This document shows positions 1 through 7,941 of a DNA stretch of 64,000 nt, piece after piece; the stretch's first letter is position 1; the number at the start of each line of letters is the position of its first letter. The notes under the pieces are model-generated. The model was given only the letters and a program-made list of their open reading frames with translations, did not search any database and was not told the origin of the DNA. Origin of the DNA: UBA7672 sp963784415 (GTDB taxonomy: Bacteria; Pseudomonadota; Alphaproteobacteria; Caulobacterales; Hyphomonadaceae); contig CAWARK010000013.1 in assembly GCA_963784415.1 (NCBI GenBank), positions 186,001 through 250,000 of the forward strand, read 5' to 3'. A program made the position numbers and the translations under genes.

Positions 1-2
1 CG

Positions 3-275
3 GCCGCGACGCAGGCGGCCGGCGGCGATGTGGCGAAAGCGTTCGGATCGATCACGGCGCAGGTGGCGGAGAAGCTGAAGGCGTTCAATGCGAATGCAGG
101 CGGGTCTTCGCGCAAGGTGGGGCGGTTCAGGATGCTGACGTCGCCGCCATCGCTCGATACGGGCGAGATCACCGACAAGGGCTATGTGAACCAGCGCACG
201 ACGCAGGACGTGCGCGCGGCGGAAGTGGCCTCGCTGTTCGCGGCGGATGGGGCGCCGGGGGTGGTGCAGCTTTAG
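3..275 (+). CDS. C-terminal end of a feruloyl-CoA synthase-like acyl-CoA ligase (5' part outside window)
   Basis: The open frame runs from the window edge without a convincing start; the GTG at 30 is internal. The last ~90 residues carry LTSPPSLDTGEITDKGY followed by NQR, the typical end of feruloyl-CoA synthase-type AMP-forming ligases, where the lysine of GEITDKGY is the conserved C-terminal-domain lysine. Such enzymes activate aromatic or other carboxylic acids with ATP and CoA in the cytoplasm. The stop overlaps by 4 nt the convergent crotonase gene, and an acyl-CoA dehydrogenase lies just beyond, so a catabolic acyl-CoA group is likely. The exact substrate cannot be told from the tail alone. 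Confidence 0.75.
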   Translation, partial: AATQAAGGDVAKAFGSITAQVAEKLKAFNANAGGSSRKVGRFRMLTSPPSLDTGEITDKGYVNQRTTQDVRAAEVASLFAADGAPGVVQL

Positions 276-1114
276 TCTTCGGTCCTGGTCGCATTGCGAT
301 AGTCGCCGAACGCGCCGTCGCGCGCGTTGAGGGCAGGGGTCACGCCTTCGCGGAATTGCGCGAACATGGCGCGGGAGCTTTCGGTGGTCAGGGCGAGGGC
401 CTGGATTTCGGCGCCGGCGCGGACGGCGGCGCGCAGGCCCATGATCTCCATGGCGCGATGGACGGAGCGCTTGTTCATCTGCTGCACGTCGGTGGGGATT
501 TTCGCGATACGCGCGGCGATGGCGAGGACTTCGGACTCCAGCGCGTCAGCCGGGAAGGCGCGGTTGGCGAGGCCGGTTCGGACGGCCTCAACGCCATCGA
601 TGGCGTCGCCGGTGAGCATCATCTCCATCGCGGGGCGGAGGCCGCAATACCACGCGTGGAACTGGTTGTCGGGCGGGCTCATAGAGCGCACGGGCGGATA
701 GCCGATCTGCGCATCGTCGGCAACGTAGACGAGATCGCAGGCGGCGGCGAGTTCGGAGCCGCCGGCGAGGCACCAGCCATGGACCTGTGCGATCACCGGC
801 TTGGCGAGATCCCAGATGCGGAAGCAGCCTTCGACAACATGGCGCGCCCACTGGCCGGGGCCGCCTGCGGTCTGGAAGGGAAGCGGCTGCTGCGCGCCCT
901 CGGCGGAGAGATCGTAGCCGGCGGAGAAGCAGGTTCCGGCGCCGCGGAGGATGATGACGCGGACGTTGCTGTCGCGGTCGGCGGCTTCGAGGGCAGCGTA
1001 GAGATCGCGGCGCAGGTCGTTGGAGAGGGCGTTGCGCTTGTCGGGCCGGTTGAGGGTGAGGCGACGGATATGAGGCGCGAGATCGTCGGCCAGGATGAGG
1101 TCGGTGGCGGTCAT
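272..1114 (-). CDS. enoyl-CoA hydratase/isomerase (crotonase) family protein
   Basis: A 280-residue crotonase-fold protein. It shows RLTLNRPDKRNALS near the N terminus, the first oxyanion-hole segment CFSAGYDL (~residue 60) and the second, VHGWCLAGGSELAAACD (~residue 113). The usual catalytic PE-V motif after the second segment reads YPPVRS, so the canonical hydratase glutamate is replaced. The protein may therefore be an isomerase, hydrolase or another crotonase-type activity. Two adjacent ATGs exist (1117 and 1114); AGGAG lies six bases before the second, which is taken as start. It converges on the acyl-CoA ligase and diverges from the acyl-CoA dehydrogenase gene, consistent with shared acyl-CoA metabolism. 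Confidence 0.9.
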   Translation of the reverse strand: MTATDLILADDLAPHIRRLTLNRPDKRNALSNDLRRDLYAALEAADRDSNVRVIILRGAGTCFSAGYDLSAEGAQQPLPFQTAGGPGQWARHVVEGCFRIWDLAKPVIAQVHGWCLAGGSELAAACDLVYVADDAQIGYPPVRSMSPPDNQFHAWYCGLRPAMEMMLTGDAIDGVEAVRTGLANRAFPADALESEVLAIAARIAKIPTDVQQMNKRSVHRAMEIMGLRAAVRAGAEIQALALTTESSRAMFAQFREGVTPALNARDGAFGDYRNATRTED

Positions 1115-1299
1115 CATGTTCTCCTTCTGACGGTCAGTAGGGCATATTCCGGGTGCGACGTCTCGACCGGGGCAGTGACGTTCTCCGACGCTACGGCAGC
1201 GCAAAGTTCGGCTCGACAGGGGCGGCGCGCTGTGCAGGATGACGCGCGCGGAATGCAGGTTTTGCTGCTCGAATTGCGCGTATCGATCGAGGGAATGTC

Positions 1300-2463
1300 A
1301 TGTCTGTGCTGAATGTCGAACGTCCGGATTTCATGTCGGAGGAGGACATCCGCATGTTCGAGGACTCGGTGACGAAGTTCTTCCAGCAGCACGCGCCGGC
1401 GGAGCGCTCGGAGAAGTGGCGCAAGGACAAGGTTGTCGAGCGGGCGATGTGGACCGAGGCGGCGGAGGCGGGGCTGCTCGGGCTGTCGACGCCGGAAGAA
1501 TACGGCGGCATGGGCGGCGACTATCGCCACGAAGTGATCCTGATGGAGCAGATCGGGCTGCAGGGCGTCGATGGCTTCGGCGCCTCGCTGCACAATGCGA
1601 TCGTGATGCCGTACATTTTCCACTACGGCACCGAGGAGCAGAAGAAGCGCTGGCTGCCGCGCATGGCGTCGGGCGAGCTGATCTCGGCGATCGCGATGAC
1701 GGAGCCGGGCGCGGGATCGGACCTGCAGGGCATCAAGACGACGGCGAAGAAATCCGGCAACGGATACGTCATCAACGGGTCGAAGACGTTCATCACCAAC
1801 GGGCAGACGGCGAACCTGATCTGCGTCGTGGCGAAGACCGATCCGACGCAGGGCGCGAAGGGGACGTCGCTGCTGTTCGTGGAGACGGAGGGCGCGGAAG
1901 GTTTCGAGCGCGGGCGCAATCTCAAGAAGCTGGGGCAGGACGCGCAGGATACGTCCGAGCTGTTCTTCAACGACGTGAAGATCCCAGCGGACAACCTCCT
2001 GGGCAATGAAGAGGGCAAGGGCTTCTTCCAGCTGATGGGACAGCTGCCGCAGGAGCGGCTCAACATCGCGGTGCAAGGCATCGCGACGATCGAGCGGGCG
2101 CTGGAGCTGACCATTGCCTACGTGAAGGATCGCGGGGCGTTCGGGAAGAAGGTGATCGATTTCCAGAACACGCAGTTCGTGCTGGCCGAGTGCAAGACCG
2201 AGGCGACGGTGGCGCGCGTGTTCGTGAACCACTGCATCGCTGAGCACCTCAAAGGCAAGCTCGATGCGGCGACGGCGTCGATGGCGAAATACTGGGTGTC
2301 GGACCTCGAGGGCAAGATCGTGGACAAGTGCCTGCAGCTGTTCGGCGGCTATGGCTTCATGGACGAATATCCGATCAGCCGCATGTATCGCGACAGCCGC
2401 ATCCAGCGCATCTATGGCGGCACGAACGAGATCATGAAGATCCTGATCGCGCGGACGCTGTAG
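1300..2463 (+). CDS. acyl-CoA dehydrogenase family protein
   Basis: A 387-residue FAD-dependent acyl-CoA dehydrogenase of normal family length. The N-terminal helical domain is followed by the flavin-contacting strand AMTEPGAGSDLQG (~130-142) and KTFITNG (~160). The C-terminal helical domain holds FGGYGFMDEYPISRMYRDSR and then RIYGGTNEIMK, whose glutamate is the usual catalytic base. It oxidises acyl-CoA thioesters to 2-enoyl-CoA and passes electrons to ETF. The start has GAGGGAA about five bases upstream. The downstream gene begins two bases after the stop, so they are probably co-transcribed. Confidence 0.95.
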   Translation: MSVLNVERPDFMSEEDIRMFEDSVTKFFQQHAPAERSEKWRKDKVVERAMWTEAAEAGLLGLSTPEEYGGMGGDYRHEVILMEQIGLQGVDGFGASLHNAIVMPYIFHYGTEEQKKRWLPRMASGELISAIAMTEPGAGSDLQGIKTTAKKSGNGYVINGSKTFITNGQTANLICVVAKTDPTQGAKGTSLLFVETEGAEGFERGRNLKKLGQDAQDTSELFFNDVKIPADNLLGNEEGKGFFQLMGQLPQERLNIAVQGIATIERALELTIAYVKDRGAFGKKVIDFQNTQFVLAECKTEATVARVFVNHCIAEHLKGKLDAATASMAKYWVSDLEGKIVDKCLQLFGGYGFMDEYPISRMYRDSRIQRIYGGTNEIMKILIARTL

Positions 2464-2465
2464 CG

Positions 2466-3257
2466 ATGGAACAGGCGGCGGATTTCCTTGGCGAGACGGA
2501 GGCGCTGGCGGGCTTGCTGGCGCCGTTGCCGGACGCCGACTTCGATGAGGCGACACAGTTCAAGGGCTGGACGCTGAACGATGTGATCCGGCACCTGCAT
2601 TTCTGGAATCGCGCGGCGGGGCTGCAGCTTACCGATGAGGCGGAGCTGGTGCGGCTGCTCGGCGCGATTACGGGCAAGGGCGGCATGCGGGCCGTGGAGC
2701 GCGAGGTCGTGCCGCTGTCGGGGCAGGCATTGCGGTCGGCGTGGGTGGAGACGGCCGGGCGGATCGCTGACCTTTATGCGACAGCCGATCCCAAGGCGCG
2801 GCTGAAATGGGCGGGACCGGACATGAGCGCCCGCTCGTCGATCACGGCGCGGCTGATGGAGACGTGGGCGCACGGGCAGGAGGTGTATGATCATCTCGGG
2901 GTCGAACGCGTGGATGCGGATCGGATCAAGAACATCGCGCATCTGGGCGTCTCGACGTTCGGGTGGACGTACATGGTGCGGAAGATAGCTGTGCCGGAGA
3001 CGCTTCCGCGCGTGCGGCTGACGGCGCCGTCAGGCGAGGTCTGGATCTGGGGCGAGGCGGATGGCGAGAATGCCATCCTGGGATCGGCCACGGAGTTCTG
3101 CCAGGTGGTGACGCAGGTCCGCAATGTAGCGGACACGAAGCTGGACGTGAGCGGGCCGATCGCGACCGAATGGATGGGCATGGCGCAATGCTTTGCAGGC
3201 GCGGCCGAACCACCGCCGAAGCCGGGGACGCGCTTTCGCAAGGTGCGGGCGGCGTGA
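2466..3257 (+). CDS. TIGR03084-type protein (DinB/maleylpyruvate-isomerase-like fold)
   Basis: 263 residues, starting at an ATG two bases after the acyl-CoA dehydrogenase stop. The first half (FKGWTLNDVIRHLHFWNRAA, ~30-50; ETWAHGQEVYDHLG, ~135) has the spaced histidines of the DinB/MDMPI metal-binding four-helix fold. The second half matches what I recall of the TIGR03084 family, often found beside acyl-CoA dehydrogenases. The reaction is unknown; a thiol- or metal-dependent isomerase role is inference only. The long reading frame begins upstream at 2328 inside the dehydrogenase gene, but the 2466 start fits the operon spacing better. Confidence 0.75.
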   Translation: MEQAADFLGETEALAGLLAPLPDADFDEATQFKGWTLNDVIRHLHFWNRAAGLQLTDEAELVRLLGAITGKGGMRAVEREVVPLSGQALRSAWVETAGRIADLYATADPKARLKWAGPDMSARSSITARLMETWAHGQEVYDHLGVERVDADRIKNIAHLGVSTFGWTYMVRKIAVPETLPRVRLTAPSGEVWIWGEADGENAILGSATEFCQVVTQVRNVADTKLDVSGPIATEWMGMAQCFAGAAEPPPKPGTRFRKVRAA

Positions 3258-3269
3258 TATCCGCCGGGC

Positions 3270-4076
3270 ATGACCAGCCTTTCGCCTGACCAGATTCCAC
3301 ACACAGCGCTGGCGCGCATCCTGGCCGATCTCGATCGCATCGAGCGGGATGAGCGGGTGCGTATCCTGTTTGCGGTGGAGAGTGGGAGCCGGGCGTGGGG
3401 CTTTCCCTCGCCGGACAGCGACTATGACGCGCGGTTTGTCTATGTACGCGAGGCGGACTGGTATCTGTCGCTGCAGCCCGGGCGGGATGTCATCGAGCTG
3501 CCGATCGATGGCGATTTCGACATCAATGGCTGGGATATCCAGAAGGCGTTGCTGTTGTTGCTGAAGCCCAACCCGGTGCTGCTGGAATGGTTGTCGAGCC
3601 CGATCCGGTATCGCTGGAACGATGAAGCGTGCGCGACGTTGCAGGCGTTTGCGGAGCGGACGGCTTATGCGCGGGCATGCCTGCACCACTATGTCTCGCT
3701 GGCGCGGCGGATGTGGAACGAGTTCGTCGAGGGGCGCGAGAGCGTCAACCTCAAGAAGTATCTCTACATCCTGCGGCCGGCGATGTGCATTGCGTGGATC
3801 CGCGAGCGGCCGGGCGAAATTCCGCCGATGAGCTTGCCGGAGTTGATGGCGGGCATCGCGCTGGATGCGGCGTTTCGCGACGAAGTGCTGGAGCTGCTGG
3901 CACGCAAGGCGCGGACGTCCGAGGTGGGTGATGGGCCGCGGCTTGTTCCACTCGAGGCGTTTGTGCAACGCCAGTGGGCGTGGGCGAACGCGCAGGACGT
4001 GCGCGTGACGGCGGACAGGATCTTGAGGGCGGAGGCGGAAGAGTTGTTCCGCGCCTTCGTGCGAGGTGCGCCATGA
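3270..4076 (+). CDS. YcgL-type (COG3541-like) predicted nucleotidyltransferase
   Basis: 268 residues. The N-terminal catalytic signature ESGSRAWGF followed by SPDSDYDARFVY (~38-58) is the GS...DxD motif of the pol-beta superfamily. A DFDINGWDIQKALLLL segment and a helical C-terminal part are typical of the YcgL/COG3541 predicted nucleotidyltransferases. It presumably transfers a nucleotide to RNA or another acceptor; the substrate is unproven. Its stop overlaps the next start as ATGA, so it is translationally coupled to a Pnkp-like phosphatase. That pairing suggests a role in RNA end processing or repair. The Shine-Dalgarno before ATG 3270 is weak. Confidence 0.85.
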   Translation: MTSLSPDQIPHTALARILADLDRIERDERVRILFAVESGSRAWGFPSPDSDYDARFVYVREADWYLSLQPGRDVIELPIDGDFDINGWDIQKALLLLLKPNPVLLEWLSSPIRYRWNDEACATLQAFAERTAYARACLHHYVSLARRMWNEFVEGRESVNLKKYLYILRPAMCIAWIRERPGEIPPMSLPELMAGIALDAAFRDEVLELLARKARTSEVGDGPRLVPLEAFVQRQWAWANAQDVRVTADRILRAEAEELFRAFVRGAP

Positions 4077-4861
4077 ATACGAAACCCGCCTTCGATCGCC
4101 GCGAGCTTGTTGGGCCGTTCGACATTGTCGGCGATGTGCATGGGTGTTGTGACGAGCTTGAGGAGTTGCTCGAGTTGCTCGGCTATGAGGTCGCGTGGGG
4201 CGCGGATCGGTCGGTGAGTGTGACGCCGCCTGCCGGGCGGACGCTGGTGTTTGTGGGCGATCTTGTGGATCGCGGGCCGCGGTCGCCGGATGTGTTGCGG
4301 ATCGCGATGGCGATGCAGGAGGCCGGGACGGGGCTGTGCGTCGATGGCAATCACGACAACAAGTTTTCGCGGTGGATCAATGGCGCGAGTGTGAAGCCGG
4401 CGCATGGCCTGCAGGCGTCGATCGACCAGATGGCGGAGGAGGATCCGGCGTTTCGTGCGCGGGTGCGGAAGTATGTCGGGTCGTTGCCGATCTATCTTTG
4501 GCTTGATGGCGGCAAGCTGGCGGTGGCGCATGCCGGGATCAGGCAGGAGATGATCGGCAAGGATGGGGGCAAGGTGAAAGCCTTCGCGCTCTATGGCGAC
4601 ACGACAGGGGAGACGGACGGGTTCGGATCTCCGGTGCGGCTCAACTGGGCCTTGCAGCACACGGGCGAGACGGCGGTGGTCTATGGGCACGTTGCGGCGC
4701 CCGAGGTGCAGGCGGTGAACAATACGTGGTGCATCGATACGGGGTGCTGTTTTGGCGGGAAGCTGACGGCGTTGCGCTGGCCGGAGCGGGATCTCGTCAG
4801 CGTGCCCGCGCGGAAGGTGTGGTTCGAGGGGACGCGGCCGTTGGCGGATCGCACGCGGTAG
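4073..4861 (+). CDS. calcineurin-like metallophosphoesterase resembling the phosphatase domain of bacterial Pnkp
   Basis: 262 residues, start ATG 4073 overlapping the previous stop. All metal-binding motifs of the superfamily are visible in order: GPFDIVGDVHGCCDELEELL (~15-34), GDLVDRGP (~62), DGNHDNK (~93), VAHAGI (~150) and YGHV (~205). The opening GPFDIVGDVHGC is characteristic, from memory, of the central phosphatase module of bacterial polynucleotide kinase-phosphatase, which removes 2',3'-cyclic or 3' phosphates from RNA. No kinase P-loop or ligase domain is fused. A protein-phosphatase or Ap4A-hydrolase-like role is the alternative. Coupling to the nucleotidyltransferase favours RNA metabolism. 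Confidence 0.85.
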   Translation: MNTKPAFDRRELVGPFDIVGDVHGCCDELEELLELLGYEVAWGADRSVSVTPPAGRTLVFVGDLVDRGPRSPDVLRIAMAMQEAGTGLCVDGNHDNKFSRWINGASVKPAHGLQASIDQMAEEDPAFRARVRKYVGSLPIYLWLDGGKLAVAHAGIRQEMIGKDGGKVKAFALYGDTTGETDGFGSPVRLNWALQHTGETAVVYGHVAAPEVQAVNNTWCIDTGCCFGGKLTALRWPERDLVSVPARKVWFEGTRPLADRTR

Positions 4862-4953
4862 CTTCGACGGAAAACCACCTATCACTCCCGACAGGCTTGA
4901 CGCCGTCTGACGGGCGGTTTCCTGATGGGCAAAACATCAGAGGAAGTCGCCCC

Positions 4954-5931
4954 ATGAAAACGCGCATCACCGAGCTGTTCGGCATCGAGCATCCGATCAT
5001 CCAGGGCGGGATGCACTATGTGGGCTTTGCCGAGATGGCGGCCGCCGTTTCAGAAGCGGGCGGGCTTGGCATCATCACGGGGCTGACGCAGCGCACGCCG
5101 GAAGGCCTGCGCGCAGAGATCCGTCGTTGCCGCGAGATGACGAAAAAGCCGTTCGGGGTGAACCTGACTTTCCTGCCATCGGTGACGCCGCCGGATTATC
5201 CGGGCTTCGTGCGCACGATCATCGAGGAAGGCATCAAGATCGTCGAGACGGCGGGCAACAACCCGGTGCAGGTGATGCCGTTCTTCAAGGAGGCCGGCGT
5301 CAAGGTGATCCACAAGTGCACGTCGGTGCGGCACTCGCTGAAGGCTGAATCGATCGGCTGCGACGCGGTGAGCGTCGATGGCTTCGAGTGTGGCGGTCAC
5401 CCCGGCGAGGACGACGTGCCGAACTTCATCCTGCTGCCGCGTGCGGCCGAGGAGCTCAAGATTCCGTTCGTGGCTTCGGGCGGCATGGCGGACGGGCGCT
5501 CGCTCGTGGCTGCGATGGCGCTGGGCGCGGAAGGCATGAACATGGGCACGCGCTTCATGGCGACGAAGGAAGCGCCGATCCACCAGAACGTGAAAGACGC
5601 GCTGGTGAAGGCGAGCGAGCTCGACACGCGGCTTGTGATGCGTCCGCTGCGCAACACCGAGCGCGTGCTGAACAATGCGGGCGTCACCAAGATCCTCGAG
5701 AAGGAAAAGCAGCTCGGCGCCGGCATCAAGTTCGAGGACATCATCGAGGAAGTCGCGGGCGTCTATCCGAAAATCATGAAGGATGGCGACATGAACGCGG
5801 GCGCGTGGAGCTGCGGCATGGTTGCCGGCCTCATCCACGACGTGCCGACCGTAAAGCAGCTGATCGACCGCATCATGAGCGAGGCGGACGCGATCATCTC
5901 GAAGCGGCTTGCGGGCGCGTTGAAGGGGTAA
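4954..5931 (+). CDS. nitronate monooxygenase (2-nitropropane dioxygenase family)
   Basis: 325 residues of a TIM-barrel FMN enzyme that oxidises alkyl nitronates. It shows TELFGIEHPIIQGGMHYVG at the N terminus, GVNLTFLP (~66), DGFECGGHPGE (~148), IPFVASGGMADGRSL (~170) and LGAEGMNMGTRFMAT (~190), all FMN-barrel signatures. The start is set at ATG 4954 because AGAGGAAG lies about nine bases upstream. An in-frame opening from 4726 overlaps the phosphatase gene and is ignored. Function is usually detoxification of nitronates such as propionate-3-nitronate. The gene stands as a single transcription unit or leads the sulfotransferase gene 27 bases downstream. Confidence 0.92.
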   Translation: MKTRITELFGIEHPIIQGGMHYVGFAEMAAAVSEAGGLGIITGLTQRTPEGLRAEIRRCREMTKKPFGVNLTFLPSVTPPDYPGFVRTIIEEGIKIVETAGNNPVQVMPFFKEAGVKVIHKCTSVRHSLKAESIGCDAVSVDGFECGGHPGEDDVPNFILLPRAAEELKIPFVASGGMADGRSLVAAMALGAEGMNMGTRFMATKEAPIHQNVKDALVKASELDTRLVMRPLRNTERVLNNAGVTKILEKEKQLGAGIKFEDIIEEVAGVYPKIMKDGDMNAGAWSCGMVAGLIHDVPTVKQLIDRIMSEADAIISKRLAGALKG

Positions 5932-5958
5932 GCGGACGGACGCTGCCGGGAAAACTGC

Positions 5959-6627
5959 ATGATCGTCAGTGACACGCGGAACTTCGTCTTCATCCACAAT
6001 CCAAAGTGCGCGGGAACGACGGTTCGCAAGGCGTTGAAGCAGTTCGACACGACGAACGACACGTTCTGGATGTTCGCGGAGGTTGGCGGCAGGACGATCG
6101 ACAAGGCGCATATGCGCATGTCCGTCCTGCAGTCGCTTTACCCGGAGTATTTCAACCGGCTGTCGTTGCACTTCGTCTTCATGTTCGTGCGCAACCCTTA
6201 CACACGGGCCGTGTCTGCATTTGCGGAAGCGCGCTCGAAGGGCTTGCCGCGGGCGACGCGCGACCAGCCTGTCACGGACATGGACGCCTATGTCGAGGAG
6301 CTGAACGCGTTCATCGCGTCGCTTGATCCGTTGCTGCTGGATGGGTGGGACTTGCGCTACACGCATTTTGCGCGCCAACGCGACATGGCTTATCTGGGCG
6401 CCAAGTGCATGGTCGACTGCATCATGAAGGTCGAGGACATCGAAGCGAGCAGCCGCAAGCTGGACGTGTTCGATCCCGACCTGCGTCCGCTGGTACTGGA
6501 GGCGCCCCGCAAGAATGTGCGGGCGATACCGCTGGAGGCGCGAAGCCTCCTTTCGCGGTCATCGATCGACAGGATCAACGAGATCTATCGCGACGATTTT
6601 TACCTGTTCGATTACGAGATGTGGTGA
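5959..6627 (+). CDS. sulfotransferase family 2 protein
   Basis: 222 residues. The 5'-phosphosulfate loop NPKCAGTTVRKAL (~14-26) and the 3'-phosphate-binding segment FVRNPYTRAVSAF (~75-88) identify a PAPS-dependent sulfotransferase of the carbohydrate (family 2) type. It probably sulfates a surface or exopolysaccharide sugar, but the acceptor is unknown and there is no glycosyltransferase cluster beside it. No signal peptide or membrane segment is visible. A strong terminator follows 32 bases after the stop. ATG 5959 is the first start after the nitronate monooxygenase stop. Confidence 0.88.
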   Translation: MIVSDTRNFVFIHNPKCAGTTVRKALKQFDTTNDTFWMFAEVGGRTIDKAHMRMSVLQSLYPEYFNRLSLHFVFMFVRNPYTRAVSAFAEARSKGLPRATRDQPVTDMDAYVEELNAFIASLDPLLLDGWDLRYTHFARQRDMAYLGAKCMVDCIMKVEDIEASSRKLDVFDPDLRPLVLEAPRKNVRAIPLEARSLLSRSSIDRINEIYRDDFYLFDYEMW

Positions 6628-6659
6628 GCGCTGGCTTCATGGACCGCACGCAGAATGCA

Positions 6660-6698
6660 AAAGGGCGAGACGCGGGTGCGTCTCGCCCTTTGTTTTTT
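6660..6698 (+). terminator. rho-independent terminator after the sulfotransferase gene, probably bidirectional
   Basis: A perfect stem of 13-14 bp (AAGGGCGAGACGC at 6661-6673 pairing with 6678-6690, loop GGGT) is followed by TGTTTTTT. The A-rich left flank (6658-6662) would give a short T run on the minus strand, so it can also end the cytochrome c transcript coming from the right. Confidence 0.92.
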
Positions 6699-6714
6699 GG
6701 CTCGGTGCTTCGAC

Positions 6715-7035
6715 CTACTCGGCTTTGACTTCCGGCAGGGCGCCCGAGGCGGGGAGGGATTTGCCCGACAGGAAGACGGCGATGTTGCGCTTGTCTTCGT
6801 CCGACAGGCTGCTGACCACGCCGGCCATCATCGGCACGGGGGTGGTGAGGGCGGCGAGGATGACGTCGTTATCGAGGGTCTTGAGGACGTCGATCAGCGG
6901 CGCATTGGCCATGCCCGTACCGTGGCACATCTTGCAGCGCGTCTCATAGATATCCCCGCCATCCTTCGGACCGGCAAAGGCCGGGGCGGCGAGGGTCGCG
7001 ATGCCCATGATTGCGGCGACGGTCGTCAGTCTCAT
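6715..7035 (-). CDS. small periplasmic class I cytochrome c
   Basis: 106 residues. A Sec signal peptide (MRLTTVAAIMGIATL...AFA) leads into GDIYETRCKMCHGTG with the CxxCH haem site (C35, C38, H39 approx.). PVPMMAGVV supplies the probable axial methionine and SDEDKRNIAVFL is the C-terminal helix of the fold. GGAGGG five bases before ATG 7035 decides the start; the longer frame to 7098 lacks a signal. The sequence resembles the cytochrome domain found in PQQ polyvinyl-alcohol-type dehydrogenases, so it may accept electrons from the quinoprotein encoded at 19.1-20.9 kb (inference). Confidence 0.9.
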   Translation of the reverse strand: MRLTTVAAIMGIATLAAPAFAGPKDGGDIYETRCKMCHGTGMANAPLIDVLKTLDNDVILAALTTPVPMMAGVVSSLSDEDKRNIAVFLSGKSLPASGALPEVKAE

Positions 7036-7214
7036 TATTCCCTCCAGATGGCGTACGGTCGGCTTGTAATGGGGCTTACCTGAACAGGCCATAACCAAGC
7101 GCAGTTATTGCGCGGCTGGGGCATTCACGCCTCAGCGAGGGCACGCCGCAGCGATGCTGCGACTTCGGGAGGGTCGGAATCGCCTAATTCCGGCAGGGGT
7201 GATATGAGCCGCGC

Positions 7215-7632
7215 TCGATCAGGCGGCCGGGCGACCGCTGGTGGGGTAACCTGCTGGAGGAAAGTCCGGGCTCCACGTAGGCAAGGCGGCGGATAACGTC
7301 CGCCCGGGGAAGCAACCTGGTCCGCAAGGATTGGGAAGCGTAACCCGAGGGATAGCGCCACAGAAAGCAAACCGCCTCGGGATTCGTCCCGCGGTAAGGG
7401 TGAAAGGGTGGGGTAAGAGCCCACCGCGTTCCTGGTGACAGGGACGGCAAGGCAAGCCCCGCCTGGAGCAAGACCGAATAGGGATGGGCGACCCGAAAGG
7501 GTCAGGCGCGCCTTCGCGTTCCATCCGGGTTGGTCGCGTGAGGCGGTCCGCAAGGGCCGTCCCAGAGGAATGGTCGCCTAAGGGTCGCAAGACCCGGGAC
7601 AGAACCCGGCTTACAGGCCGCCTGATCGACGT
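7215..7632 (+). ncRNA. rnpB: RNase P RNA, class A
   Basis: The P1 helix forms between GATCAGGCGG (7217-7226) and CCGCCTGATC (7618-7627). Between them lie the invariant GGAGGAAAGTCCGGGCTCC (7254-7272), AGGGTGAAAGGGTGGGGTAAGAGC (7397 on, split here by position) and the 3' segment ACAGAACCCGGCTTACAG (7600-7617). This is the catalytic RNA that matures tRNA 5' ends. Its place immediately upstream of mraZ is common in Alphaproteobacteria. Ends are approximate to a few bases. Confidence 0.96.
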
Positions 7633-7733
7633 TTACCCAATTGCTGTGGACAGCTGCTGCAACGCACTCCACAGGGGCTAACACCCGGACTCTAGGCGAG
7701 TCTGTGAGGGCGGATTTACGAGCCGTAAACCAC

Positions 7734-7742
7734 TTATCCACA
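7734..7742 (+). promoter_or_regulatory. perfect DnaA box
   Basis: TTATCCACA, identical to the strongest E. coli DnaA boxes. A weaker match on the opposite strand, TGTGGACAG, lies at 7645-7653. In Caulobacter DnaA activates cell-cycle genes, so a role in dcw transcription is conceivable; binding itself is inferred. Confidence 0.5.
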
Positions 7743-7802
7743 GACCTGCCGGTATGACTAACCGATCTACCCGGTTTGTTCCGTGCGCGGACGGTCCAAT
7801 GG

Positions 7803-7817
7803 TTAACGGCGGGCTAA
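7803..7817 (+). promoter_or_regulatory. near-consensus CtrA box
   Basis: TTAA, seven bases, CTAA: one mismatch to the TTAA-N7-TTAA consensus of the alphaproteobacterial cell-cycle regulator CtrA. It lies 125 bases before mraZ. Single sites of this kind occur by chance, so confidence is limited. Confidence 0.4.
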
Positions 7818-7861
7818 CGTCCCGTTGTTTCCCATATTTCCCCATGATATCCCTCGAACTT

Positions 7862-7892
7862 CCACGGAAGGGGCTTTCGTGGCGGGTTTTTT
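7862..7892 (+). terminator. terminator-like hairpin or attenuator in the mraZ leader
   Basis: CCACGGAAG (7862-7870) pairs with CTTTCGTGG (7874-7882) through a 3-base loop with one G-U pair, followed by CGGG and six Ts. It could end transcripts reading out of rnpB or attenuate the dcw operon. Only ~50 bases separate it from mraZ. Confidence 0.55.
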
Positions 7893-7897
7893 CGGGT
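7883..7897 (+). promoter_or_regulatory. possible MraZ operator (two CGGGT repeats, 10-base period)
   Basis: CGGGT at 7883-7887 and again at 7893-7897, separated by TTTTT. MraZ is known to autorepress by binding direct repeats of TGGGN with one-helical-turn spacing upstream of its own gene. The repeat here has the right period and place but only two copies and a C in the first position. Confidence 0.35.
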
Positions 7898-7941
7898 GCG
7901 CCGTCCCATTCGGGAGCGGGGTCTAGCGGGCAATCAGGGGT

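Larger units (their letters stand above)
7633..7941 (+). promoter_or_regulatory. rnpB-mraZ intergenic control region of the dcw cluster
   Basis: About 310 bases with no gene. It holds a perfect DnaA box, a CtrA-like site, a hairpin followed by a T run and a 10-base-period CGGGT repeat just before mraZ (each listed separately). GACTC at 7689-7693 fits the GANTC methylation motif known from Caulobacter. AGGGG about five bases before ATG 7942 is the mraZ ribosome-binding site. A precise promoter could not be picked by eye. Confidence 0.5.

Noticed and set aside
1114..2556. 480-codon minus-strand frame opposite the acyl-CoA dehydrogenase
   Set aside because: Shadow of a GC-rich gene; no recognisable domain.
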